From Mycolicibacterium agri (GTDB lineage Bacteria; Actinomycetota; Actinomycetes; Mycobacteriales; Mycobacteriaceae), in the NCBI RefSeq assembly GCF_002553505.1, contig NZ_PDCP01000010.1:58520-122519 (forward strand): a stretch of 64,000 nt of DNA, written 5' to 3'. The notes beneath the pieces are model-generated. The model ran no database searches. It had not been told where the DNA came from and was given only the letters and a program-made list of their open reading frames with translations. This document shows, one piece after another, positions 47,274 to 56,497 of this stretch. Every line of letters starts with the position of its first letter. Position 1 is the first letter of the stretch. The position numbers and the translations under genes are program-made.

Positions 47274-48904
47274 CGGACGTCGACACGGTCACGTTCGAGG
47301 TCGTCGCCGCGGCGCTGCAGTCGGCTGCCGAGGAGATGGGAAACGTCCTCAAGCGGTCGAGTTACAGCCCGATCATCCGCGATATGGACGACTTTTCCTG
47401 CGCGCTGTTCACCGCTGACGGTGAACTGGTGGCGCAGGCGGATTACATTCCCGCGCAGCTGGGTGCGATGTCACTCGTCGTCAAGGCCATCATCGAACGG
47501 TGGGCGAACCGGATCACTCCTGGCGATGCCTTCATTTCCAACCATCCGTTCATGGGCGCCATGCATCTGCCCGATGTCAACGTCATCTGCCCGATCTTCC
47601 TGGGCGAGAGGCTGATTGCCTGGGCAGGAACGGCGGCCCATCACATCGACGTCGGCGGCGTCAACCCCGGTAGCGAGGGCCCCGAGCTTGAGGATATCTT
47701 CGGTGAGGGTCTCGTGCTGCCGCCGGTGCGGCTGGCTGTTGCTGGTGTCGAGAACGACGACCTTATCGCGGTCGTCACGGAGAACATTCGCGATCCGCGG
47801 AGCACGGTCAGCGACCTGCGGGCTCAGCGTGCTGCCTGCGCGCTCGGGGAGGAACGGGTCGCCGAGCTCGCGTCGAGCTACGGCACGGAAGCGGTGCTCG
47901 CGGTGATGTCCGGCATGCTTGACTCGGTCGAGGACGGTGTGAAGACGGCGCTGCGGGGCCTACCGGATGCGGAAGCCGAAGCCAAAGGATTCCTCGATGA
48001 TGACGGCCGGGGTGGCCCGCCGACGCGCATTCACGTGAAGGTGACAAAGCGTGGTGATCGTTTGGCGATCGACCTGTCCGGCTGTGATCGACAGGTTTCA
48101 GGCGCGATGAACGTGCCATGGGCGAGTTCGCGGGCAGGAATCGTCTACGCGGTGCGTGCGGTGGTGGCGCCCGACCTTGGCGCTAATGACGGTTTGTTGC
48201 GGGCGGTCGACATCGAGGCGCCGCTGGGCATAGTCCTCAACCCGGAGCCGCCCGCTGCTGTGTCGGTGCGGCACAACACATGTCAACGCTTCGCCGACAC
48301 GCTGATCCGCGCCATGGGCGTGATGTGGCCGGAGAAGAGTGTCGCGAGCAGCACCGTCAGCTTCTTTTGTTTCAACGTCGGCTCGGTGAGTCCGTTGACA
48401 GGTCATCCGTCGGTGATGGCAGACGTCGTCGGCGGCGGAACCGGCGCCACGGCTTACGGTGACGGCATCGATGGTGTGGACACCTACATGTCCAATGTCG
48501 GTGTCATGCCGACCGAGGTGGTCGAGACCAACTACAGCGTGCGGGTGCTTAAGACCGAATTCATCCCGGGTTCACAGGGACGGGGAAGGTTCAACGGGGG
48601 GCTCGGTTTGCGCCGGGAGTATCAGATCATCAACACCCCGCAGCGGGTCACGTTCTATTGCGAACAAACCCATCCCGATTTCGTACCTCGAGGCGCCGAC
48701 GGCGGCGGCGACGCTCGGCCGACGACTGTGACGGTCATCGGACCCGACGGGCGCGAGATCGCCGGCCTTGCGGACAAGGCGTCGTTGACGCTGCAGCCGG
48801 GCACCATCGTGCGTGTCGAAACCGCGGGCGGCGGCGGCTACGGCGACCCCAGGGAGCGGCCGCTCGAGGCGCGCTTATTCGATGAGCGCAATGAACGGCT
48901 GTAA
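47270..48904 (+). CDS. hyuB: Hydantoinase/oxoprolinase, B subunit (HyuB)
   Basis: 544-residue partner of HyuA. Diagnostic segments: RSSYSPIIRDMDDFSCALF, HLPDVNVICPIF, GTAAHHIDVGG, GRGRFNGGLGLRREY and a Gly-rich C-terminus GGGGYGDPRERP. The HHIDVGG histidines and the aspartates of HLPDV are probable metal ligands. ATG 47270 overlaps the hyuA stop (ATGA). Together with the GGT-like enzyme downstream in the island it recalls the 5-oxoproline branch of gamma-glutamyl metabolism, but other cyclic amides or hydantoins are equally possible. Confidence 0.93.
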   Translation: MTDVDTVTFEVVAAALQSAAEEMGNVLKRSSYSPIIRDMDDFSCALFTADGELVAQADYIPAQLGAMSLVVKAIIERWANRITPGDAFISNHPFMGAMHLPDVNVICPIFLGERLIAWAGTAAHHIDVGGVNPGSEGPELEDIFGEGLVLPPVRLAVAGVENDDLIAVVTENIRDPRSTVSDLRAQRAACALGEERVAELASSYGTEAVLAVMSGMLDSVEDGVKTALRGLPDAEAEAKGFLDDDGRGGPPTRIHVKVTKRGDRLAIDLSGCDRQVSGAMNVPWASSRAGIVYAVRAVVAPDLGANDGLLRAVDIEAPLGIVLNPEPPAAVSVRHNTCQRFADTLIRAMGVMWPEKSVASSTVSFFCFNVGSVSPLTGHPSVMADVVGGGTGATAYGDGIDGVDTYMSNVGVMPTEVVETNYSVRVLKTEFIPGSQGRGRFNGGLGLRREYQIINTPQRVTFYCEQTHPDFVPRGADGGGDARPTTVTVIGPDGREIAGLADKASLTLQPGTIVRVETAGGGGYGDPRERPLEARLFDERNERL

Positions 48905-48916
48905 CCCTCGCTGGCC

Positions 48917-50425
48917 TCAGTACACGTCTAGCACCTTGACTTCGGTGTCGGCGTTGAGCGTCTCGCCGCGGAAGAACCGCTTGGTGCCGTAGGCGAAGCA
49001 TGCGAGCATCAGCGGCACGCCGAGCACCAGCATGCCGACGCCGAGAACGAAGACACCGCCGACCGGACCGAAGGCGGTGTAGCCGTAGTCGGGCTGGATC
49101 ATGTCCTTGGCGCTGATGACGAACGCCCACGTCATCGCCAGCGCGCCCAGGAGCGGAAAGAGGCCGCGGAAGAAGAAGTTTCGCGCCGACGTGAACAACG
49201 ACTTGCGGAAGTACCACACACAGGCGAAGGCCGTGATCCCGTAGTAGAACGCGACGGCCAGGCCCAGCGATGCTATCGAGTCGGCGAGCGCGTTCTCCGA
49301 CAGGATCGTCAGCAGCAGGTAGAAGAACAGCGCCGAGCAGCCCATCACGATGGTGCCGAAAGCCGGTGTCATGTAACGCGGATGGACTCTGGCGAATCGC
49401 TTGGGGATCGCCTCGTAGACCGCCATCGACAGGGTGCCGCGGGCCGTCGGCAGGATGGTCGTCTGCGTGGACGACAGCGCCGATACCGAAACAGTAAGCA
49501 GCAGAAGCGATGCGGCGATGGTCCCTGCGACCGGCTTGCCGAGCACGGTGAGCACGTCGTCGGTGTTCATCGCATTGTTCAACCCGATGCCGACGTCGCC
49601 GAAACCAGCGAAGGACTGCACGGCGTAGGCGACCAGCACGTAGGTGCACACCAGGATGAGCGTGGTGACGATCGCGGCGATGCCCGGCGTGCGTTCGGGG
49701 TTCTTGGTCTCTTCACCGACGGCCAGGCAGGCGTCCCAGCCCCAGTAGATGAAGATGCACAGGATCACCGCGGCGGCGATCGCGGAGGCGTCCAGCCCCG
49801 CGGGCCACAGCCACGACAGCTGCGGCATGATCGCCTGTGCGCCAGCGGTCCCGGCGAACACGCGGGCCAGCGCGATGATGCTGACGACGATGAGCACGCC
49901 GAACTGTATGGCGATCAACACGTTCTGCACCCGTTCGGACACCACGATGCCGCGCGCCGACAGCAGCGTCATCCCGATGATGAACAAGCAGCCGAGCGTG
50001 ACCTTTGAGTAGGTGTTCTCGGCCAGGTTCTCCAGGCCCAAAAAGTTGAACAGGTAGATGGCGGCGATCTCGGCGACGTTGGCCAACACGATGATCGCCG
50101 AGACGGCCAGACCCCAGCCGCCGATCCAACCGATCCACGGGCCGAACGCTTTCGTGCCCCACGTGAAGGTCGTGCCGCAGTCGGGGGTGTCCTGGGACAA
50201 CTCCTTGTAGGCGAACGCCACCAACAGCATCGGAATGAACGCCACGACGAACATCGACGGCGCCTTCTCGCCGACGGCCAGCACCACGTAGCCGAGCGTG
50301 GCCGCCAAGCTGTAGGCGGGTGCGACCGCCGCAAGACCGATTACCACGTTGCCGACGAGTCCGAGGGCTCCGGCCTGCAAACCCTTCTCGCCGACGACCG
50401 GAGCTTCGGGTTCCCTGAGTGCCAT
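48917..50425 (-). CDS. APC-superfamily amino-acid permease
   Basis: 502-residue permease with about 12 membrane segments. The start (LQAGALGLVGNVVIGLAAVAPAYSLAATLG) and CGTTFTWGTKAFGPWIGWIGGWGL are typical of actinobacterial APC importers; WGWDACLAVGEETKNPERTP is the loop after helix 6. ATG 50425 is chosen because the conserved region follows closely. It converges on hyuB (12 bases apart) and is divergent from sigJ across 110 bases. Substrate unknown; uptake or release of an amino acid linked to the island is plausible. Confidence 0.9.
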   Translation of the reverse strand: MALREPEAPVVGEKGLQAGALGLVGNVVIGLAAVAPAYSLAATLGYVVLAVGEKAPSMFVVAFIPMLLVAFAYKELSQDTPDCGTTFTWGTKAFGPWIGWIGGWGLAVSAIIVLANVAEIAAIYLFNFLGLENLAENTYSKVTLGCLFIIGMTLLSARGIVVSERVQNVLIAIQFGVLIVVSIIALARVFAGTAGAQAIMPQLSWLWPAGLDASAIAAAVILCIFIYWGWDACLAVGEETKNPERTPGIAAIVTTLILVCTYVLVAYAVQSFAGFGDVGIGLNNAMNTDDVLTVLGKPVAGTIAASLLLLTVSVSALSSTQTTILPTARGTLSMAVYEAIPKRFARVHPRYMTPAFGTIVMGCSALFFYLLLTILSENALADSIASLGLAVAFYYGITAFACVWYFRKSLFTSARNFFFRGLFPLLGALAMTWAFVISAKDMIQPDYGYTAFGPVGGVFVLGVGMLVLGVPLMLACFAYGTKRFFRGETLNADTEVKVLDVY

Positions 50426-50535
50426 GACGGGAATATACGGTTCGCGTAGTTGCTGCGGAGGTTCATCACCCAAATCACTTCGGGTGTGCAGGTTTGCAGC
50501 GGAATCGGTCGGCGGGGCGGCTCTACGATTGGCTT

Positions 50536-51450
50536 ATGACCGCTTCCACGCGCGTCGACGAATTCGAGGAGTTGCGGCCGCATCTGATGGCGGTGGCGTA
50601 TCGCCTCACCGGCACCATGGCCGACGCCGAGGACATCGTCCAGGACGCGTGGCTGCGGTGGCAGGCAGCGGCCGCCGAAGCGATCACCGACCTGCGGGCG
50701 TGGCTGACGACGGTGGTGAGCCGGCTGAGCCTCGACCGCTTGCGCTCCGCGGCGCACAGGCGCGAGACCTACATCGGCGAATGGCTGCCCGAGCCCGTGG
50801 TGACCGGCGTAGACGGCGATGATCCGCTGGCCGCGGTGGTGGCCGGCGAGGACGCGCGGTTCGCGGCAATGGTCGTCCTCGAGCGGTTGACGCCGGATCA
50901 GCGGGTGGCGTTCGTCTTGCACGACGGTTTCGGCGTGCCGTTCGGCGAGATCGCGAAGGTGCTCGGCGTCAGCGACGCGACCGCGCGTCAGTTGGCGTCG
51001 CGGGCACGGCGCGCGGTGGCGTCGGCGCCGCCCCCAGTGGACGACGAGACCCACAACCGGGTGGCGGGCGAGCTCATGGCCGCCCTTGCGGCCGGTGACA
51101 TGGACGGCGTCGTGCGCCTTCTTCATCCGGCCGTCACCTTCACCGGCGACTCGAACCGCAAGGCGCCGACGGCATTCCGCGTCATCCACGGCCCGGACAA
51201 GGTCGCGCGTTTTCTGTTCGGGCTGGCCGAGCGCTATGGGCCGAACTTCTTGGCGACCGCCCAGCTGGCGCTCGTCAACGGCCAGCTGGGCAGCTACAGC
51301 CCGGGCGCGCCCGCCGGCGACGGCTATCCCGAGATGACGCCGCGGGTGACCGCGATGACCGTGCGCGACGGAAAGGTCTGCGCCATCTGGGATGTCGCCA
51401 ACCCGGACAAGTTCACCGGTTCACCGTTGCGCCGCTCGGCTCGGCAATAG
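50536..51450 (+). CDS. sigJ: ECF sigma factor SigJ (ECF41 group) with SnoaL-like C-terminal domain
   Basis: 304-residue ECF41 sigma factor that carries its own regulatory domain in place of a separate anti-sigma. Sigma-2 is at about 10-75 (AYRLTGTMADAEDIVQDAWLR), the WLPEP linker motif at 83-87, sigma-4 at about 115-165 (LTPDQRVAFVLHDGFGVPF) and a SnoaL-like domain follows, ending with the NPDKF motif near 291-295. The DGGGK/R motif usual in this domain is replaced by GDSNRKA. M. tuberculosis SigJ is Rv3328c (312 residues). Its 3' end overlaps the convergent marR gene by 38 bases. A matching promoter lies before the AhpD-like gene at 56489. Confidence 0.94.
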   Translation: MTASTRVDEFEELRPHLMAVAYRLTGTMADAEDIVQDAWLRWQAAAAEAITDLRAWLTTVVSRLSLDRLRSAAHRRETYIGEWLPEPVVTGVDGDDPLAAVVAGEDARFAAMVVLERLTPDQRVAFVLHDGFGVPFGEIAKVLGVSDATARQLASRARRAVASAPPPVDDETHNRVAGELMAALAAGDMDGVVRLLHPAVTFTGDSNRKAPTAFRVIHGPDKVARFLFGLAERYGPNFLATAQLALVNGQLGSYSPGAPAGDGYPEMTPRVTAMTVRDGKVCAIWDVANPDKFTGSPLRRSARQ

Positions 51451-51901
51451 CGGCGTCGGCGACTTCGCGCATCTGTCTGAGCACCCGTGCTCCGACCTGA
51501 GCCGCGAGCGCCAGCGCCAGCTGGTCATCGTCAGGCAGCGCGGCGAGTAGTTCGGCGATGCGCTGTCGGCGGATCTCCGCGCGGGTGTCCCAATGTTTGC
51601 GTCCCGCCTCACTGATCGAGACCAACCGGACCCGACCGTCTTGCGGATCGATGCAGCGCTCCAGCAGTCCCTGCTGCTCCAACCGCTGAACCAGCTGCGT
51701 CATACCCGACTGGCTCGCCCCCTCGGCTTCGGCCAGCGCGGTCAGTTTCATCGGCCCCTGACGTTCGAGCCGATTGAGCACAAGCGTCGCGCTGGCACTC
51801 AACGCGGCACGATCGACGAGATGCCGCCACAGCAGGTCCGCGCTCGTCACGATCATCTCGGAGATGGCTTCCAAACCGCGGGTATCGACCACTGCGCTCA
51901 C
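51413..51901 (-). CDS. MarR-family transcriptional regulator
   Basis: 162-residue winged-helix regulator. ASATLVLNRLERQGPMKLTALAEAEGASQSGMTQLVQRLEQQGLLER and the wing DPQDGRVRLVSISEAG are typical (shown here as continuous domain landmarks at about residues 36-95). The start is GTG 51901. It is divergent from mmpS-mmpL across 183 bases and probably represses that exporter. It is not similar to Rv0678, the MarR regulator of mmpS5-mmpL5. An imperfect palindrome (ATACATC-N5-GATGATA on the minus strand, about 51910-51928) lies just upstream. Confidence 0.87.
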   Translation of the reverse strand: MSAVVDTRGLEAISEMIVTSADLLWRHLVDRAALSASATLVLNRLERQGPMKLTALAEAEGASQSGMTQLVQRLEQQGLLERCIDPQDGRVRLVSISEAGRKHWDTRAEIRRQRIAELLAALPDDDQLALALAAQVGARVLRQMREVADAAIAEPSGATVNR

Positions 51902-52084
51902 GTGTCATTCATATCATCTACAGGATGTATCTCTGCAACGCGCGACCCGCACCGTCGCGGTAAGTTGATAGACGATATTCTCAAAATTGCTGTGATTATG
52001 GGAATAATCCGCGATCGCGCGATAGTTGAGCCACTGCGAATTGATCGATCTGTGTAAGCATCCAATCACATAGGTGATATACAT

Positions 52085-52579
52085 ATGTCTCTCGTGGCCG
52101 TGAAACCACCCGCGCACAAGACGGGTGACCGCACGACGACGCGCCGCACTGTGGTGCCCAGAGCTCTGCAGAAAGGCTGGTTGCCAGCCGTCACCGTCAT
52201 CGCCTTGGCCATCGGTTCTGTGGCGGTGTGGAAGGTGCACGAGATGTCGGCCCCCGGACCGGTGCCGTCGGTGCTCGCCGCCCAGGCGCCGGAACAGTTC
52301 ACGCCGAAAACCCTGACGTACGAGTTGTACGGATCCCCCGGCGACGGCGGGATGCTGACCTACGTCGACCTCGACGGCAACCCGCATCGTGTCGACATCG
52401 GTGAACTGCCCTGGTCGCACACCGAGACCACGACGCTGACCGTGGTGTCCGGCAGCATCTCCGCCCAGATCCAGGGCGGTGAGGTCGGCTGCCGGATCCT
52501 CGTTAACGACGTTGTCCGCGACGAGCGTTCGTCGACGCACGCCAACGCCGATGTCACGTGCCGAGTCAAGTCCGCATGA
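52085..52579 (+). CDS. mmpS: MmpS-family membrane accessory protein
   Basis: 164 residues: cytoplasmic N-terminal tail, one membrane helix (about 32-50, LPAVTVIALAIGSVAVW) and a C-terminal beta-rich domain outside (YELYGSPGDGGMLTYVDLDG, CRILVNDVVRDERSS). These are MmpS hallmarks. MmpS proteins assist MmpL exporters of lipids or siderophores. ATG 52085; the stop overlaps the mmpL start (ATGA). Confidence 0.92.
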   Translation: MSLVAVKPPAHKTGDRTTTRRTVVPRALQKGWLPAVTVIALAIGSVAVWKVHEMSAPGPVPSVLAAQAPEQFTPKTLTYELYGSPGDGGMLTYVDLDGNPHRVDIGELPWSHTETTTLTVVSGSISAQIQGGEVGCRILVNDVVRDERSSTHANADVTCRVKSA

Positions 52580-55389
52580 GCTCCCACCGCGCGGGCAGGC
52601 CGTTCATCGCGCGTACCGTGCGCGTGCTGGCCGTGCCGATCATCGTGCTCTGGGCGCTGCTCGCCGTCACCACAAACACCTTCATCCCACAGGTCGAGCG
52701 CGTCGCCGACGAACTCGCCGGCCCGATGATCCCGAGTTACGCGCCATCCCAGATCGCCCTCCTGCACATCGGGGAGAAGTTTCAGGAGTCCGACTCGACC
52801 AACCTGACCATGCTGGTCTTGGAGGCCGAGCGTCCCCTCGACGAGGGCGACCACAGGTACTACGACGATCTGGTCCGTCGATTGCGGGCCGACACCGACC
52901 ATGTGCAGTACGTGATGGACTTGTGGGGTAAGTCCATCACGGCCGCAGGCGCCCAAAGCGTCGACGGCAAAGCCTCATTCGTACTCCTGCGTCTCGCGGG
53001 CAACATCGGTCAGCAAGAGGCCAACCAGTCCGTCGACGCGGTCCGCGACATCGTCGCCGCCGACACGCCGCCCCCTGGCCTCAGGGTCTACGTCAGTGGG
53101 GCCGCGCCGCTGACCTCGGACACCCTTGCGATCGCGAACTCCAGCCTCAACAACATCACGATCTTCACGATCATCCTCATCGTCGTGATGCTGCTGTTGG
53201 TTTACCGGTCGGTGTCGTGCCTGCTCGTTCCGCTGCCTGCGGTGCTCATCGAGATGCTCGTCGCCAAGGGCGTCATCGCGACCCTGGGGCACTTCGGCTT
53301 CATCCCGCTGTCGTCGTTCGCGGTGAACGTGGTGGTCGCGCTGACGTTGGGCGCGGGAACGGATTACGGCATCTTCCTGCTCGGCCGTTACCACGAGGCG
53401 CGTCAGGCCGGCGAATCCCGCGAGGACGCCTACTTCACCGCCTACCGCAGCGTCGCCCCGATCATCATCGGATCAGGCCTGACCATCGCCGGTGCCTGCC
53501 TGTGTCTGAGCCTCGCGCGCCTTGACTACTTCCACACCATGGGCCCGGCCGTGGCCATCAGCATGCTGTTCACCATCACCGCGGCGCTGACGCTCGCTCC
53601 GGCCCTGCTCACACTGGGCAGCCTGCTGGCGCTGTTCGACCCGGCCCGCCCGAACAGCGGCCGGCTCTATCGGCGCATTGCCACGAGCGTGGTGCGCTGG
53701 CCCAAACCTGTTCTCGTCGCGAGCATGGCGATCGTCATGGTGGGGGCGGTCTTCGTCCCGACGTACCGAGTCAACTACGACGACCGCGCGTACCAACCCG
53801 CCGACGCTCCGGCCAATCTCGGCTTCCGAGCCGCTGACCGGCACTTCAACCAGAGCAAGCTGTTTTCAGAGATGCTGATGATCGAAACCGACCACGACAT
53901 GCGCAACTCGGCGGACTTCATCTCTTTGGACCGCGTGGCCAAGGCCCTGATCGAGCTGCCCGGTGTCGCCATGGTGCAGAGCATCACGAGACCGCTGGGC
54001 CGACCCCTGGAGCATGCGACGATTCCCTACCTGTTCACCACGCAGGGCAGCGTGAGTGGCCAGCAGCTGCCGTTCAGCGAGCAGCAGAACGAAAACACCG
54101 AGAAGCAGGCTGAGATCCAGGCGCACTCATTGCAGGTCATTCAGCAGGTCATCGCCATCACCCAGCAGCTGGCCGACGAACTGCACTCCACCACCTTGAC
54201 TTTCGAGAATCTCGAGCAGGTGACCGATGACATGAACCAGGGGATCTCCAACCTTGATGATTTCCTTCGCCCGCTGAAGAATTATTTCTACTGGGAGCCA
54301 CACTGTTTCGACATTCCGGTGTGCTGGGCGATGCGGTCGTTGTTCGATTCCCTCGACGGTGTCGACCTTCTGGACCAACAGATCTCCGATGCCGTCACGT
54401 CCTTCGAGGCCATGGATCGGCTGATGCCGCAGATGATCGCGCAACTGGAGCAGATGAAAGCGGACAGTCAGGCCACGCTGGACATCATCACCAACAACTA
54501 CGGGCCCGCGCATCTGCAGTCCACCGAAACCGACCAGACCTTCTACGACCTGATCAACGTCGGCAACGACTTCGACCAGGCACGCAGCGACGACTTCTTC
54601 TACATTCCGCACGAGGCCTTCGACAACGACGACGTCAAGACCGGGATGCAGCTGTTGATGTCACCGGACGGCAAGGCCGCCCGCTTCATCATCACCCATG
54701 AGGGCAACGCGATGGGCCCGGAAGGCATCGAGCACGTCGAGCAGTTCCCCGACGCCATCAAGAAGGCCCTCAAGGAGACCTCGCTGGCGGGTGCCAGGAT
54801 CTACATCGGCGGCGCGGCATCGAACAACTTGGACATCAAGACCTATGCCGCATCGGATCTGCTCATCGTGGCGATCGCGGCGTTCGTGTTGATCTTCCTG
54901 ATCATGTTGTACCTGACTCGAAGCCTGGTGGCAGCCATCGTTATTCCCGGCACCGTCGCGTTCTCCTTCGCCGGCGCGTTCGGGTTGTCGGTGCTGGTGT
55001 GGCAGCACCTGATCGGGCTACCGCTGCATTGGCTGATCCTGCCGCTGAGCTTCATCATCCTCGTCGCCGTCGGCTCCGACTACAACCTGCTGTTGATCTC
55101 CCGCGTGAAGGAGGAGACCGGGGCCGGGCTCAACACCGGTCTGATCCGGGCGTTGGGAGGCACGGGCACCGTGGTGACCTCGGCCGGCCTGGTGTTCGCC
55201 ATCACGATGCTGTCGATGCTCGTCAGCGATCTGCGCACGATCGGCCAACTGGGAACGACGGTCTGTATCGGCCTGCTCCTCGACACCATGATCGTCCGTT
55301 CACTGGTAGTGCCCTGCCTGATGCGCCTGCTCGGCTCCTGGTTCTGGTGGCCCACGTTCATCCCGCAACGTCCGCGCAGGAGGGCATGA
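52576..55389 (+). CDS. mmpL: MmpL-family RND exporter
   Basis: 937-residue RND transporter with 12 predicted membrane helices in two halves and two large outer loops. Proton-relay motifs GAGTDYG and GSDYN are present, as is the RTVRVLAVPIIVLWALLA first helix. The second outer loop contains a long helical, Gln-rich segment (about 500-620: coiled-coil-like), like MmpL4/MmpL5 types. The partner MmpS is upstream and a small membrane protein downstream. Likely exports a lipid, siderophore or drug; the cargo cannot be read from sequence. Confidence 0.94.
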   Translation: MSSHRAGRPFIARTVRVLAVPIIVLWALLAVTTNTFIPQVERVADELAGPMIPSYAPSQIALLHIGEKFQESDSTNLTMLVLEAERPLDEGDHRYYDDLVRRLRADTDHVQYVMDLWGKSITAAGAQSVDGKASFVLLRLAGNIGQQEANQSVDAVRDIVAADTPPPGLRVYVSGAAPLTSDTLAIANSSLNNITIFTIILIVVMLLLVYRSVSCLLVPLPAVLIEMLVAKGVIATLGHFGFIPLSSFAVNVVVALTLGAGTDYGIFLLGRYHEARQAGESREDAYFTAYRSVAPIIIGSGLTIAGACLCLSLARLDYFHTMGPAVAISMLFTITAALTLAPALLTLGSLLALFDPARPNSGRLYRRIATSVVRWPKPVLVASMAIVMVGAVFVPTYRVNYDDRAYQPADAPANLGFRAADRHFNQSKLFSEMLMIETDHDMRNSADFISLDRVAKALIELPGVAMVQSITRPLGRPLEHATIPYLFTTQGSVSGQQLPFSEQQNENTEKQAEIQAHSLQVIQQVIAITQQLADELHSTTLTFENLEQVTDDMNQGISNLDDFLRPLKNYFYWEPHCFDIPVCWAMRSLFDSLDGVDLLDQQISDAVTSFEAMDRLMPQMIAQLEQMKADSQATLDIITNNYGPAHLQSTETDQTFYDLINVGNDFDQARSDDFFYIPHEAFDNDDVKTGMQLLMSPDGKAARFIITHEGNAMGPEGIEHVEQFPDAIKKALKETSLAGARIYIGGAASNNLDIKTYAASDLLIVAIAAFVLIFLIMLYLTRSLVAAIVIPGTVAFSFAGAFGLSVLVWQHLIGLPLHWLILPLSFIILVAVGSDYNLLLISRVKEETGAGLNTGLIRALGGTGTVVTSAGLVFAITMLSMLVSDLRTIGQLGTTVCIGLLLDTMIVRSLVVPCLMRLLGSWFWWPTFIPQRPRRRA

Positions 55390-55390
55390 C

Positions 55391-55918
55391 ATGACGACGT
55401 CGACGCTGTACGGCATCCTCGCGATCATCTCGTTCTGTCTGATCTGGGTGGCCGCCGTCTTCGCGTTCATCTTCACCAGGCGTGTCAGGCAGCGCATGCA
55501 CGTCACCGCGGCGCTCGGGATCGGTGCCGTCACCGCCGCGGTGCGCAAGGTGGGCAGGCGCACGCCGATGACTGCCGACGAGCTCCGTCTCGCCCGTCAG
55601 GTTCTCAACGACCGCGGCAGCCTTCTGGCACTTGCCATTCCGGCCACACTGTTCTCCCTCGGCTGCTTCTATGTGTTCGCCAGCCTTGAGCAGTTGCACG
55701 GTCGCACACCGTCCGAACGCACGTTCCTCGGCGTGTTCCCGATGATCACCGCGACGAACATGAGCCTGCAGGTCCTGCGCAGCGTGCGGCTCAAGAGGCG
55801 GGCCCGTGTGCTTGAACCGGTAGTCCCACCGGATGCCCCGCCGGACTCATCACCCGACGTTGGCGCAAACGACATCACCTCGGCTCAGCGGTCGGCTCCG
55901 CAGCAGGTTCGGCCGTAG
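55391..55918 (+). CDS. Two-helix membrane protein following mmpL, function unknown
   Basis: 175 residues. Membrane segments at about 7-30 (GILAIISFCLIWVAAVFAFIF) and 77-95 (LLALAIPATLFSLGCFYVF), a basic region between them (RRVRQRMHV), and a Pro/Ser-rich tail. No named family recognised. The ATG is one base after the mmpL stop, so it is a third member of the mmpS-mmpL operon and may belong to the export complex. Its last 44 bases overlap the convergent AhpD-like gene. Confidence 0.75.
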   Translation: MTTSTLYGILAIISFCLIWVAAVFAFIFTRRVRQRMHVTAALGIGAVTAAVRKVGRRTPMTADELRLARQVLNDRGSLLALAIPATLFSLGCFYVFASLEQLHGRTPSERTFLGVFPMITATNMSLQVLRSVRLKRRARVLEPVVPPDAPPDSSPDVGANDITSAQRSAPQQVRP

Positions 55919-56489
55919 CCCAGGGCACGCGGCAGGCGTCGCCGGAGTTGAAGCCCTGCTCGGTGATGCCCAGCGCGGAATACATCCGGGCCCGCATGTT
56001 CTCCACGCCGATCTGATAGGTCAGCTCGATGACCCCGTCGTCGCCGAACCGGCGGCGCAGGTCCTCGACCTGTTCGTCGGTGATCGTGTGCGGGTCCTTG
56101 GTCATGGCGTCGGCGTAGGCGATCGCGGCGCGCTCGTCGTCGGAGTAGGCCGGCGACGTCGCGTAGTTGTCGATGTCCTTCAACCGCTCCATGTCCAAAT
56201 GCTCGAGCCGCATGAGCATGGCGCCGAAGTCCACGCACCACGAGCATCCGATGGTGCGCGCCGTCCAATACACGGCCAGTTCGCGCACGCAGGTCGGCAG
56301 CTTCTTCGAACCCGACTGCAGCAAGCCCTCATGCACGACGTTGGCCAGCATCAGCCGCGGGTGATGCGCGGCGACGGTGAACGGTTCGGGCACCTCGCCG
56401 AAGCGGCGCTTGGCGACGCGGTACAGCAGCTTGGTCATCAGCGGTGCCCGCTGCGGAGGCAGCGGTGGGATACGCGTTTTCTGTGTCAT
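55875..56489 (-). CDS. Carboxymuconolactone decarboxylase/AhpD-like protein
   Basis: 204-residue AhpD-fold protein. The redox motif Cys-Ser-Trp-Cys lies in ARTIGCSWCVDFGAMLMR, as in peroxidase-type AhpD proteins; the downstream ERAAIAYADAMT helix supports the family. ECF41 sigma factors are known to sit beside and control such carboxymuconolactone decarboxylase-like genes; here sigJ is 4.4 kb away with mmpS-mmpL between. The start ATG 56489 follows a TGTCACA-N16-CGTC promoter with almost no leader, which suggests a leaderless transcript. Confidence 0.88.
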   Translation of the reverse strand: MTQKTRIPPLPPQRAPLMTKLLYRVAKRRFGEVPEPFTVAAHHPRLMLANVVHEGLLQSGSKKLPTCVRELAVYWTARTIGCSWCVDFGAMLMRLEHLDMERLKDIDNYATSPAYSDDERAAIAYADAMTKDPHTITDEQVEDLRRRFGDDGVIELTYQIGVENMRARMYSALGITEQGFNSGDACRVPWATAEPAAEPTAEPR

Positions 56490-56497
56490 ACCCGTTA

